A DNA stretch of 48,380 nucleotides from Alphaproteobacteria bacterium (GTDB lineage Bacteria > Pseudomonadota > Alphaproteobacteria > Micavibrionales > UBA2020): contig WGNE01000032.1 in the NCBI GenBank assembly GCA_016124645.1, forward strand, positions 1 to 48,380, read 5' to 3'. Shown here in pieces: positions 24,539 to 32,260 of this stretch; positions within the stretch are counted from its first letter, which is position 1, and each line of letters opens with the position of its first letter. The notes under the pieces were generated by a model that did no database searches, had not been told where the DNA came from, and worked only from the letters and a program-made list of their open reading frames with translations. A program made the translations under genes and the position numbers.

Positions 24539-25279
24539 ATGCCTGCCGAATATTCCTATTTCCGCGCCGAGGGCCGCGCCGTGACGGCGATCGAGACCAC
24601 GCTGGAAGCCCAGCGCGAGCTGAAGGAGCTGAAGGAAAAGCTTTGCCGCCATTTCGGCGCGAACGACCTGATGGGCGGCATCGACAAGGACACGGGGCGT
24701 TTCGAGGTCCGCACCTTCCACTTCCGCCCCGGCCAGGCCATCCCCGACGGCTGGGAAGCGCAGCACCAGAAAGGCGGCGGGCCGGACGGGGAGGGCATCG
24801 TCGCTTCCTTCGCCAAGCCGCCCAAGGGCGCGCAGGAACAATTCTACATTCAAGGCATGGCGGGGCTGATGGAGCGCGCCGCGCGTCTCTCGCGCCTTGA
24901 AGGAACCTTGAAATCCGGCGAGATGCCGATGAAGGAGATCGAGGCCGGAAGCTACAGCGGATCATTCGTCAAGTACCGCACGTTGGAAGACGCCGCCGCG
25001 CCCGACGCCAAGCCTTTCGGCCAGCTGCGCGACAACGTGACCATGTGCTTCGGCTCCAACGGCAAGGGCAAAATGTCCGACCCCATCGACGCGCTGAAGC
25101 TGAAGGGCGAATGGTACATCCGCGTGCCCAACAAGCCCGGCACGGAAGAGCCGCAGTTCACCCCGCCCGATTCAACCCCCGTCGGCTTCGAGAAAATGCT
25201 CGAACACGACGCCGCCGAACAACGCGAACGCTTCAAGCGCCTGCAGGGCGACGGCTTCGGGCGGCGGTATTACTGTTGA
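24539..25279 (+). CDS. Hypothetical protein (246 aa)
   Basis: The ATG at 24539 follows AAGGAAGGA. The product is soluble, 246 residues, with no signal peptide. It opens with a helical, coiled-coil-prone stretch (TLEAQRELKELKEKL), then FRPGQAIPDGWEAQ, and near the C-terminus IRVPNKPGTEEPQFTPPDSTPVGFEKML. It ends in GDGFGRRYYC. I do not recognise a family. Confidence 0.7.
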   Translation: MPAEYSYFRAEGRAVTAIETTLEAQRELKELKEKLCRHFGANDLMGGIDKDTGRFEVRTFHFRPGQAIPDGWEAQHQKGGGPDGEGIVASFAKPPKGAQEQFYIQGMAGLMERAARLSRLEGTLKSGEMPMKEIEAGSYSGSFVKYRTLEDAAAPDAKPFGQLRDNVTMCFGSNGKGKMSDPIDALKLKGEWYIRVPNKPGTEEPQFTPPDSTPVGFEKMLEHDAAEQRERFKRLQGDGFGRRYYC

Positions 25280-25354
25280 CCTGAAGGCCTGCCGGATTCT
25301 TTCGTTTACTACGCAACCGTAAGGGGTACAATATTTCGATCGGGGGTTTTGCGA

Positions 25355-26614
25355 ATGCAGAAAAGAATCATCGTCGTTTTATGTTTGTTTGCCGTGCTGC
25401 TGTGCGCTCAAGTTCCGGCTCTGGCGTGCGAGCAGGGGCAGATAAATTGTCATTTTTTTTATCGTCCGATGGATGAGTTGTTGCTTTCCCTTGAGGCTAT
25501 ACCCGATCTCCAGAGACAGGCTGAAAACGGCGACCCCGCTGCGCAGGTGGTGCTTGGTTTACGCTATCAGTCCGGGAAGGGGGTGAAGCAAGACTATCGT
25601 CAGGCACGTGAGTGGTACGAGAAAGCAGCCAGCCGGGAATATGTTCCAGCCTATAATTATCTCGGAATCATCTATATGTGGGGCTTGGGCGAAAAAAGGG
25701 ATGCATCACTGGCCGCCAACTATTTTTCAAAAGGGATGGCTGCGAAAGATTTCTATGCCACGGTTAATTTGACTCAATGTTATGGATTGGGAATTGGCGT
25801 ACGACGAAACCGCGATTATGCAGTCATCCTTGGTTTGGATGCGGTGTCCTACGGTACACCAGAATCATCAGAAGTTCAGACGGCCATAAATATGGACGCT
25901 GATACTGATCAGCAAGTAGATTTCAAAAAAATATCTGTCGATGCAGCTGCAGGGGATATCCGCGCCCAAATAAACCTCGGAAAGCTGTACCAGTCAGGAA
26001 AGGGCGTCGGTCAGGACTACGAAGCCGCCATGACCTGGTACCGCAAGGCTGCGGATGCCGGGGATACGGATGCGGACAGCCTTATCGGCAATTTGTATGC
26101 CGAGGGATGGGGCGTAAAGCGGGACTATGGCACGGCGAAAAGGTACTGGCTGGAATCCGCCCGGAGCGACCAGCAGTCGTTCGAGGCGGGGCAGGCGCGT
26201 TATAACCTTTGGCTGATATATCAAAAAGGCCTTGGCGTAGCGGCGGATACCCATCAGGCGAGTGCTTGGCTGCTGAAAGCTGCATCCGGCGGATACAGCG
26301 AGGCCGAGTTTACTTTGGGAAAACTCTACTTCGGGGGAGTGGCTGGTTTTGATCAAGACTATAGCCAGTCTCTGAATTGGCTGGAGAAGGCCGGGGAACA
26401 CGGTCATACGGAAGCGCAGGTCGATAGCGGCGAGATGCTGATGCTGGGCCTCGGGCATCTCGTGGATCGTGCGGGAGCCTATTATTGGTTCACGCTTGCG
26501 GCACCCAAGGATGAGGGCGCAAAAAAACTACGCGAAACCTTGCTTCATACCTTGAATAAGAAGGCCGTCAAGGAGCAGGACGAGCGGGTTGAAAAGTGGC
26601 GCGCGGCGCATTGA
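25355..26614 (+). CDS. Periplasmic Sel1-repeat (TPR-like) protein
   Basis: The 419-residue product starts at ATG 25355; a TTG six bases earlier is a poorer start. A signal peptide (about 1-23, VPALA/CEQ) is followed by about seven to eight Sel1-like repeats, for example AQVVLGLRYQSGKGVKQDY, LGKLYQSGKGVGQDYEAAM and LIGNLYAEGWGVKRDY. The lipobox is imperfect, so periplasmic and not lipidated is more likely. Sel1 repeats mediate protein contacts in envelope signalling and virulence; the partner here is unknown. Codon use is less GC-rich than its neighbours. It converges with the next gene 10 bases away. Confidence 0.85.
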   Translation: MQKRIIVVLCLFAVLLCAQVPALACEQGQINCHFFYRPMDELLLSLEAIPDLQRQAENGDPAAQVVLGLRYQSGKGVKQDYRQAREWYEKAASREYVPAYNYLGIIYMWGLGEKRDASLAANYFSKGMAAKDFYATVNLTQCYGLGIGVRRNRDYAVILGLDAVSYGTPESSEVQTAINMDADTDQQVDFKKISVDAAAGDIRAQINLGKLYQSGKGVGQDYEAAMTWYRKAADAGDTDADSLIGNLYAEGWGVKRDYGTAKRYWLESARSDQQSFEAGQARYNLWLIYQKGLGVAADTHQASAWLLKAASGGYSEAEFTLGKLYFGGVAGFDQDYSQSLNWLEKAGEHGHTEAQVDSGEMLMLGLGHLVDRAGAYYWFTLAAPKDEGAKKLRETLLHTLNKKAVKEQDERVEKWRAAH

Positions 26615-26624
26615 ATGGACGGGG

Positions 26625-27158
26625 CTAGAAAGGCAGCGCGATCTTGTCGGCGTGGCCGAGGCAGGTGAGGATGGTCAGGGCGAGGCCGTTGACGCCGAGG
26701 TAGATCTTCATCCAGGTCGTCTTTTCCCTGAAAATCGCGAGATAGCACGCAGCCAGCGCCAGCAGCGCCAGCGGGTAGAGCCACGCGTAGCCGAGGTTGG
26801 CGAAGAAGCGGTTCACGCCCTGCGCGATGAGGTAGAGCAGCACGAGACCCGTGCCCCCCGCCAGCGCGGGCAGGGTCATCGGGCCGATGCGGCGGCGGTA
26901 GCCGTCGAGATAGACGAGGGCCACGAAATCCGCCACGCCGAGGGCGATGATGAGCAGCATCAATATCTGCGGCTCGGCCAGCGAGACATGGCTGTCCAGA
27001 AGATAGGCCGTGGCGGCGGCGGCCGGCAGACAGACCAGCATGCTGATGAAGGTCGAGGCCAGCATCTGCACCTTGTCGGGGCCGGGCTTTTTGGGGCCGG
27101 AAACCGGCACCGTTCTGTTTGCCGCGCCGGGCGGCTGTTTTTGCATACCGAATGTCAT
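26625..27158 (-). CDS. Hypothetical membrane protein with about five helices (177 aa)
   Basis: A cytosolic, proline- and lysine-rich N-terminus (about 30 residues) is followed by roughly five hydrophobic segments, the last ending TILTCLGHADKIALPF. No family is recognised. It stands alone, with a 155-base upstream region holding a short palindrome at 27187-27201. Confidence 0.65.
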   Translation of the reverse strand: MTFGMQKQPPGAANRTVPVSGPKKPGPDKVQMLASTFISMLVCLPAAAATAYLLDSHVSLAEPQILMLLIIALGVADFVALVYLDGYRRRIGPMTLPALAGGTGLVLLYLIAQGVNRFFANLGYAWLYPLALLALAACYLAIFREKTTWMKIYLGVNGLALTILTCLGHADKIALPF

Positions 27159-27186
27159 GTGAACACCTGTGCTACCGATTCCATGC

Positions 27187-27201
27187 TAACAAAAGTTGTT
27201 A
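27187..27201. promoter_or_regulatory. TAACAA-AAG-TTGTTA palindrome
   Basis: Perfect six-base arms with a three-base centre lie 29 bases upstream of the membrane-protein gene. It may be an operator or chance in an AT-rich patch. Confidence 0.3.
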
Positions 27202-27313
27202 AATGAATTGCTAAAATTCCCTGAGATTTCAACAGTATTTACATAACAGTTGCGACGAATTTGGCGCGAATTGTCGGCAAATCCCGGCCCGGTTTTGCGG
27301 GCGCGAAAAAGCC

Positions 27314-27904
27314 TCAGGCGTTTTTGGCGATTTCGTGAACGTGGTCAAGGATTTGCGCGGCGGCCTCGGCGGGCTGCAGGGCGGTGACGTCGAGGGTCAG
27401 CACATGAGGCAGCCCGGGCTCCAGCACCTTGCGGGCGGTATAGCGGGCGGGGGCTTCGGGGTTGGTTTCCTTGCGCCTTGCCTTGCGGTTTTCGGCGGTG
27501 ATGCGGCGGACGTGCTCTTCCACGTCGCTGAGAATCAGGCGGACGGGCACATAGGTGCCGCCGCGCCGGTCCATCATGCGGGCGATGTTCAGGGCGTGCT
27601 CGCGGTCTTCCGCGTCGTCGTCCATCAGGGCGTTGGTCATGACGAAGCCGTATTCGCGCGGGGAGATATGCTCGATGGTGTCGATGACCGCGTCCCAGAT
27701 CATGCCCACGTTGTCCCAGACGCGCGGCGGCAGCGGCGTTTTGCCGTCGGCGTGGATGATGCTGAAGACCGGGTGGTTCACAAGGTGGTTATCGACGAGG
27801 TGCAGCCCCGCCCGCGCGGAGATTTCCTTCGCCACGGTGTATTTGCCCGTGCCGGGAAATCCCAGCAGGTGAATGACGGTGTTTTCGATCCGCGCCGCCG
27901 TCAT
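27314..27904 (-). CDS. P-loop NTPase, nucleoside/shikimate-kinase-like
   Basis: The product has 196 residues with Walker A GFPGTGKYT (residues 15-23) after a beta-strand, and a fold pattern typical of small AAA-type or nucleotide-kinase-like proteins (LHLVDNHLVNHPVF, FVMTNAL, VPVRLILSDVEEHVRRI). The later ENRKARRKETN resembles a lid region. It starts six bases after the rlmB stop, so the two genes are co-transcribed. The phosphorylated substrate cannot be inferred. Confidence 0.75.
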   Translation of the reverse strand: MTAARIENTVIHLLGFPGTGKYTVAKEISARAGLHLVDNHLVNHPVFSIIHADGKTPLPPRVWDNVGMIWDAVIDTIEHISPREYGFVMTNALMDDDAEDREHALNIARMMDRRGGTYVPVRLILSDVEEHVRRITAENRKARRKETNPEAPARYTARKVLEPGLPHVLTLDVTALQPAEAAAQILDHVHEIAKNA

Positions 27905-27909
27905 CCCGC

Positions 27910-29268
27910 TCAGGCCCGTTCGCGCACGAGCTCGTAAAGCGCGACCGCGGCGGCGTTGGAGACGTTGAGGCTGGCGATGGGCCCGCCCGTGGGCAGGCGC
28001 GCCAGCGTGTCGCAGTTCTCGCCGACGAGGCGGCGCAGCCCGTCGCCTTCCGCGCCCATCACGAGGGCGACGCGGCCCTCCTTCGGGGCGGCTTGGGCGA
28101 CCGTTTCCTTGCCGCGCTCGTCAAGGCCGATGCAGAAGAAACCGGCTTCCTTCATCTGTTCCAGCGCGCGGCTGAGGTTGACCTCGCGCACGATGGGCAC
28201 GTATTCGACGGCGCCGGAGGCCGATTTGGCCAGCGTGCCGGTGACGTCGGGCGCGTTGAGCTTTTGCATGACGACGGCGATGGCGCCGAAGGCGGCGGCG
28301 GAGCGCAGGATGGCGCCCACGTTGTGCGGGTCGGTCACCTGATCCAGCACCATGATCTTCGCGTCCTCGGGCGCGCTGATGAGGATGTCCTGCAAAAAGA
28401 CTTCCTCCGGCGGCTGGCTGTCGAGCAATATGCCTTGGTGCACCGCGTCGCGCGGCAGCAGGCGGTCGATGTCGATGTTCTCGACATAGGTCGGCTGGGG
28501 CAGGCGCAGGCCTTCGCCCTGTGCGTCTTCGTAAGCCTCGCGGATGGCCTCCATGCCGTTTTCCGTCACCAGCAGGCGCTGGTGCAGGCGCTTGGGGTTG
28601 CCAAGGGCCGCGCGCACCGCATGGGCGCCGTAGAGATAGGCGGAAGAGGGCGCGCCATAGCCCGGGCGGTCGGATTTGAGGCGCTGGCGGGTTTCCGCCG
28701 TGGCTTCGTGGCGGGGCGCGGGGGCGTCGTCGTAGCGGGGACGATCACGATCATCGCGACGGGGACGGTCGTTGTAGTCCCGGCGGGGGCGGTCGTTCCT
28801 GTCGAAACGCGGCTTGTCGTCCCGGTCGTTATAGCGGGGCTTGCTGCCCTTCCTGTCGTCGAATTTCTTGTCATACGGTTTCTTGCCGTAGGGCTTTTTA
28901 TCGCCGAATTTCTTGTCCCCGAATTTTTTATCCCCGAATTTCTTCTCATAGGGGCGCTTGTCGCCGCTGCGGGCGGGGCGGGCCGTGCGGTCGTAGGGCT
29001 TGCCGTCGCGGGATTTGCCTTCGTACCGGTCGCCGGGGCGGGAATCGCGGTCCTCGAAGCGCGGTTTGCGCGGGCGGTCGCCGCCCGGTTTGCCGCCGGG
29101 CTTGCCGGCGTCGCGGCCATAGGGTTTTTTGCCGCCGCGCGCGCCGCGCTCGCCTTTATCCCCTTCAAATCGTTTGTCAAAGCCACGGCCTGCGGGTTTC
29201 CCGCGGCCCTTGCCCCCACCGCCAAATTTTTTGGATTTGGACTGGAATTTTGTTTCTTTCTGTGACAT
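27910..29268 (-). CDS. rlmB: RlmB-type 23S rRNA ribose methyltransferase with a long basic N-terminal tail
   Basis: The C-terminal half is a SpoU/TrmH-family enzyme, with an L30-like substrate-binding domain (YLYGAHAVRAALGNPKR) and the knotted SAM domain motifs DPHNVGAILRSA, LVMGAEGDG and IASLNVSNAAAVALYE. RlmB 2'-O-methylates G2251 of 23S rRNA. The total of 452 residues is about 200 longer than the usual RlmB. The extra N-terminus is Lys/Arg/Asp/Gly-rich and repetitive (FGDKKFGDKKFGDKK; repeats of NDRPRRD), probably disordered and RNA-binding. The start at 29268 (MSQKETKF) has AAAGA nearby; 29277 is an alternative. Confidence 0.9.
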   Translation of the reverse strand: MSQKETKFQSKSKKFGGGGKGRGKPAGRGFDKRFEGDKGERGARGGKKPYGRDAGKPGGKPGGDRPRKPRFEDRDSRPGDRYEGKSRDGKPYDRTARPARSGDKRPYEKKFGDKKFGDKKFGDKKPYGKKPYDKKFDDRKGSKPRYNDRDDKPRFDRNDRPRRDYNDRPRRDDRDRPRYDDAPAPRHEATAETRQRLKSDRPGYGAPSSAYLYGAHAVRAALGNPKRLHQRLLVTENGMEAIREAYEDAQGEGLRLPQPTYVENIDIDRLLPRDAVHQGILLDSQPPEEVFLQDILISAPEDAKIMVLDQVTDPHNVGAILRSAAAFGAIAVVMQKLNAPDVTGTLAKSASGAVEYVPIVREVNLSRALEQMKEAGFFCIGLDERGKETVAQAAPKEGRVALVMGAEGDGLRRLVGENCDTLARLPTGGPIASLNVSNAAAVALYELVRERA

Positions 29269-29382
29269 AAAGTGCATTCTTTCGTTAAGAGTTCGGGGGC
29301 AATTTAACTTAATTCCCGAAAATGCGAAAGAACATTCGTATGCAAAGGCCAAATACTTAGGCGGCATATGAATACCCCGTGT

Positions 29383-29468
29383 GGAGGAGTGGCCGAGCGG
29401 TCAATGGCAGCAGACTGTAAATCTGCCCTCGTACGAGTTCGAAGGTTCGAATCCTTCCTCCTCCACCA
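29383..29468 (+). tRNA. tRNA-Tyr(GTA)
   Basis: The acceptor stem is GGAGGAG paired with CTCCTCC, with discriminator A and an encoded CCA. The anticodon stem-loop GCAGACTGTAAATCTGC gives anticodon GTA. A variable arm and the T arm GAAGG-TTCGAAT-CCTTC complete a type II tRNA of 86 nt. A T-rich stretch directly after the CCA end can end transcription. An AT-rich two-gene cassette begins just downstream. Confidence 0.96.
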
Positions 29469-29530
29469 TTTTTTTCTTGTTTTTGTGATTTTTGAACGAA
29501 CAAGGCATACAGATGCCTTAACCGACTTCG

Positions 29531-30289
29531 CTATTTTAAGAGGGAGTTCTCTACAAAGAGAATCCCATTAGGTGAAATATGCACAGCACCAGATTTCTGC
29601 TCATATTCGACAAGTCGTTCTTTGTGGAGTTTGAGTAGAATTTTTTTGAAGACTCCTTTATTTGAGTGTTCAATCCACTCGAATAGATCTGAAACTTGTG
29701 AACTGCCACAATTATAAAGTAACAGTAATACTTTTTCCTTACTGGTATAACTTGTATTCAGTACTCGTTTTACTCTTCCTATCTCCCATATGGCCTGAGT
29801 TTCTTTTTGGACAAGGAGATCAATAGCGCGAGTCGCTGTATCAATGCTAACGTTGTGATAGATTCTTATAAGTTCGGCAATCAGCCATTTAGCGGTAGCC
29901 ACTACATAGGTGGCGTCCATACGATTAGGGTTCACATCCGCACCAACATGGCCGACGTTTCTATTGTTGCGGAACTCATACAACGGAATCAAAACACGCG
30001 GAATCTTGATACGAGCGGAGCGTGGATATTTTTTTTTATCCTGTTTTTCGAAGTCTAGGCAGGCTTTGAAGAAGTTTTGGGGTTTGGAGGCCTTTGTGGA
30101 ATAGGTGCTTGAAAAATAACCTTCAAGAATGGTGTAGATGATTTCGCATAGTTTTCCGCCATTAAGTTCAGCAGGCTCCCACCTGCTTTCTCGATAATTT
30201 TTAAGGATTTTGTTGAATTCAGCAACCAGCTCGTCACGCAATGATGCAGGCAAGGGGAAGAGCAGGTTGTTGAAGGTCGAGTTCGTCAC
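29531..30289 (-). CDS. HEPN-like protein with a C-terminal winged helix (candidate defence or toxin protein)
   Basis: The product has 252 residues in an AT-rich gene unlike its neighbours. The N-terminal two thirds are helical, with ELNGGKLCEIIYTILEGY and IPRVLIPLYEFRNNRNVGHVG. The RNNRNVGH stretch resembles the R-x(4-6)-H motif of HEPN RNases, though with spacing at the long end. The last 85 residues (SKEKVLLLLYNCGSSQVSDLF, LHKERLVEYEQKSGAVHISPNG) look like a winged helix-turn-helix. Its start overlaps the stop of the upstream gene by four bases (ATGA), so it is the second gene of a two-gene operon. Homology is inferred from motifs only; an uncharacterised conserved protein is the safe call. 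Confidence 0.7.
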   Translation of the reverse strand: MTNSTFNNLLFPLPASLRDELVAEFNKILKNYRESRWEPAELNGGKLCEIIYTILEGYFSSTYSTKASKPQNFFKACLDFEKQDKKKYPRSARIKIPRVLIPLYEFRNNRNVGHVGADVNPNRMDATYVVATAKWLIAELIRIYHNVSIDTATRAIDLLVQKETQAIWEIGRVKRVLNTSYTSKEKVLLLLYNCGSSQVSDLFEWIEHSNKGVFKKILLKLHKERLVEYEQKSGAVHISPNGILFVENSLLK

Positions 30290-30864
30290 TTAGCTTTTGA
30301 CGCTTTCTTTGCTTTAGTTTTCTTCTTGTTAGGCGCTTTTTTTGAGGGGCGCTTAATTTGGCCAGCAGCAGCGCGATCCGGCAATGCTGCCACGTAGTCC
30401 TCGCCGTAGGACGACACAGTGTATTCGCCTTTGTTTTCACCGGGCAGGAAGAAACCAGCCTGTCTGGTAGCATTTTGGATGTCACGGTTGAAGTTTTTAT
30501 CGTCAAACTTGCGCGCTGCTTGTGATTTGATGATGGTTCTCAGATCATCTTTGGTATGAGCGTTACCTTGGTTGTTGAGTTCGCGAAAAACTGCGGCAAC
30601 CACGAATTCTTCGCCCTTGTTTTGAGGGTCTTTTTGTTTAAAAAAAGCTTTTGCATCGTCCATCTGAACCATGGGCGGATTTTGGTTACCCGCAAAAAGC
30701 GGATGTGTCGTCCCAGCTGGTTGACCTTGAGCCGGAGAAATACCTGTACCTCCAAGGAGAATTGATACAGTAGTAAGAATTTTATGGCTGTCTTCCAGTG
30801 TCTGTCCTTCGAGGGAGCTGTAGATTTCAGCGGCAAGCTGCCCGATATTTTTTTTCGCGCTCAT
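30286..30864 (-). CDS. Partner protein with a helical core and lysine-rich tail
   Basis: The product has 192 residues. An N-terminal helical part (QLAAEIYSSLEGQTLEDSHKIL) and a Pro/Gly/Gln-rich linker lead to a middle domain (EEFVVAAVFRELNNQGNAHTKDDLRTII, FNRDIQNATRQAGFFLPG, EYTVSSYGEDYVAALP) that looks like a small winged helix. The tail is almost pure Lys/Ala/Pro (KAPNKKKTKAKKASKAK), suited to nucleic-acid binding. It is first in the operon with the HEPN-like gene. The AT-rich leader upstream carries palindromes, so self-regulation is possible. Family not recognised. Confidence 0.65.
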   Translation of the reverse strand: MSAKKNIGQLAAEIYSSLEGQTLEDSHKILTTVSILLGGTGISPAQGQPAGTTHPLFAGNQNPPMVQMDDAKAFFKQKDPQNKGEEFVVAAVFRELNNQGNAHTKDDLRTIIKSQAARKFDDKNFNRDIQNATRQAGFFLPGENKGEYTVSSYGEDYVAALPDRAAAGQIKRPSKKAPNKKKTKAKKASKAK

Positions 30865-31201
30865 GGCATTCTCCAGTCATTTAGTGAGTAGTGAGGGCTC
30901 TAAGCTATAATTTAATTCATAGTAGTCAAGGTGAAAAAAATAAACTTAAGGGGATTTGTTTTTTTATCACTCATTTCACAATGTTTCTTTACCGCAAGAT
31001 GAAATCTTGCCAAAAAATATAGGTTATTTTGAATTTTTAAATACTGTTATTTTAAAATATCTAGATTTTTTAAAAGGTTGTTTATTTTTGTATGTGCTTT
31101 TTTATTTATTCTAGTAGGCATATGTGACCGATCTAATGAGAGATATTCAACATGTTTCTTTTAGGTTCAGAGATAGCTGAAAGCGGGAAGGAGGCCTATC
31201 T
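30865..31201. promoter_or_regulatory. AT-rich 337-bp leader with palindromes, no gene seen
   Basis: This strongly AT-rich stretch separates the two-gene cassette from phnA. It has an imperfect palindrome at 30905-30922 (CTAT...ATAG, 14 of 18 symmetric, next to TTGACT on the minus strand) and a perfect one at 30994-31010 (GCAAGAT-GAA-ATCTTGC), with many T and A runs. It is probably the promoter/operator region of the cassette plus the right edge of an insertion. No credible ORF or RNA gene is seen. Confidence 0.5.
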
Positions 31202-31561
31202 TCACTCCACCACCTTCTTCACAAATTCCGACTTCAGCCCCATGGGGCCGATGCCGGGGACTTTGCAGTCGATGTTGTGGTCGCCTTCGACGAGGCGGAT
31301 GTTTTTGACCTTCGTGCCCACCTTCACGACGTCGGACGAGTTCTTGAGTTTCAAATCCTTGATGAGGGTGACGGTGTCGCCGTCCTTCAGCTCCGTGCCG
31401 TTGGCGTCGCGCACGACGGGGCCGGTTTCGTCTCCCGCGCCGCCCGCTTCTCCCCCCGCTGTCGCGGACCAGACGTGGCCGCATTCGGGGCAGTTGTAAA
31501 AGCCGCGGTCTTCATAGGCGTAGGTGGACTGGCACTCGGGGCATTTCGGGTTTTCGCTCAT
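31202..31561 (-). CDS. phnA: PhnA/YjdM-family zinc-ribbon protein
   Basis: The 119-residue product has a zinc ribbon (C7-x-x-C10 and C24-x-x-C27) followed by the PhnA domain: [46 protein letters not shown] and a C-terminal FVKKVVE. The family was first linked to alkylphosphonate use but its biochemical role is unclear. A Gly/Ala-rich linker of about 15 residues joins the two parts. It is a single gene. Confidence 0.92.
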   Translation of the reverse strand: MSENPKCPECQSTYAYEDRGFYNCPECGHVWSATAGGEAGGAGDETGPVVRDANGTELKDGDTVTLIKDLKLKNSSDVVKVGTKVKNIRLVEGDHNIDCKVPGIGPMGLKSEFVKKVVE

Positions 31562-31601
31562 GGGGTCGGGTTTCCTCTGGCAGGCGCATGGGGTGCATAG
31601 G

Positions 31602-31625
31602 TACTACATGAGGATATACTACATG
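31602..31625. repeat. TACTACATG direct repeat upstream of phnA
   Basis: TACTACATG occurs at 31602-31610 and again at 31617-31625, a 15-base period. It lies 40-65 bases upstream of the phnA start, within the likely promoter, and may bind a regulator. Confidence 0.35.
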
Positions 31626-31649
31626 CGGGCGCGCAAGGCAATTTTTTCG

Positions 31650-32246
31650 TCAGTTGCCGTCAGTCGTGTCGGGCGCGGCAGGGTCCGGCGCGGCGGGGGC
31701 GGGCACCACGGTGCCGCCATGACCCGCGTTGCGGAGCATGTCACGCAGGCAGGCGATGGCCTTTTTTTCGACGCTGGCGTCGATCTCGATCTGCACGCGC
31801 CGTCCCGATTTCAGGATGAAGGTGAGGTGGGGCGTATCGGCATAGGGCTTGTTCGCCTCGGCCGCGGCGGGGTTGGCCTGAAACACGCCGTAGGCGAGGT
31901 CGCCCAGCATGGCCAGAACGTCATAGCCCTTGCAATAGACATGGTCGATGTCGGCGGCCATGATCTCGACATGCTTGCGAAACCCGTTGAAGACGAACCT
32001 GTCCTTGCGGAACTCCAGACGCATGTCGAAGCTGCGGGTCGTCATGAAGTAGCCCGCAGCCAGCGCCGACAGCGCGAGGGCGCCCGCCTTGAACCAGATC
32101 GAATGCGGCGTGTAACCCGGCCCGGGGTGGGGCGGGTGAATCCACGCGAAGCCGCAGAATATCGCGGCCGCCAGCGCGCTTAAGGACAGGCGCAGGAAGG
32201 TGGAAGGGTTCATGTGAATGACGGGAAAGCTGTCGGCGTCGTTCAT
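31650..32246 (-). CDS. Membrane protein with a PH-like cytosolic domain (198 aa)
   Basis: The ATG at 32246 is chosen because GGAAGG lies six bases upstream; the open frame extends further into the preceding gene. Two hydrophobic segments (about residues 18-36 and 56-74) precede a soluble domain (DMRLEFRKDRFVFNGFRKHVEIMAADIDHVY, HLTFILKSGRRVQIEIDA) that resembles bacterial PH domains. The C-terminus is Ala/Pro-rich. It lies 14 bases after the ELM1-like gene, so one transcript is likely. Function unknown. Confidence 0.65.
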   Translation of the reverse strand: MNDADSFPVIHMNPSTFLRLSLSALAAAIFCGFAWIHPPHPGPGYTPHSIWFKAGALALSALAAGYFMTTRSFDMRLEFRKDRFVFNGFRKHVEIMAADIDHVYCKGYDVLAMLGDLAYGVFQANPAAAEANKPYADTPHLTFILKSGRRVQIEIDASVEKKAIACLRDMLRNAGHGGTVVPAPAAPDPAAPDTTDGN

Positions 32247-32260
32247 GGCATGCCTTCCGG

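Noticed and set aside
31205-31212. CTCCACCA, matching the end of tRNA-Tyr, considered as the right att site of the AT-rich cassette
   Set aside because: Only eight bases match, and they lie within the conserved C-terminal codons of phnA, so the match is probably chance. The cassette's right boundary remains unproven.
31152-31499. Plus-strand ORF of 115 codons
   Set aside because: It runs antisense to phnA and has no ribosome site or motif.
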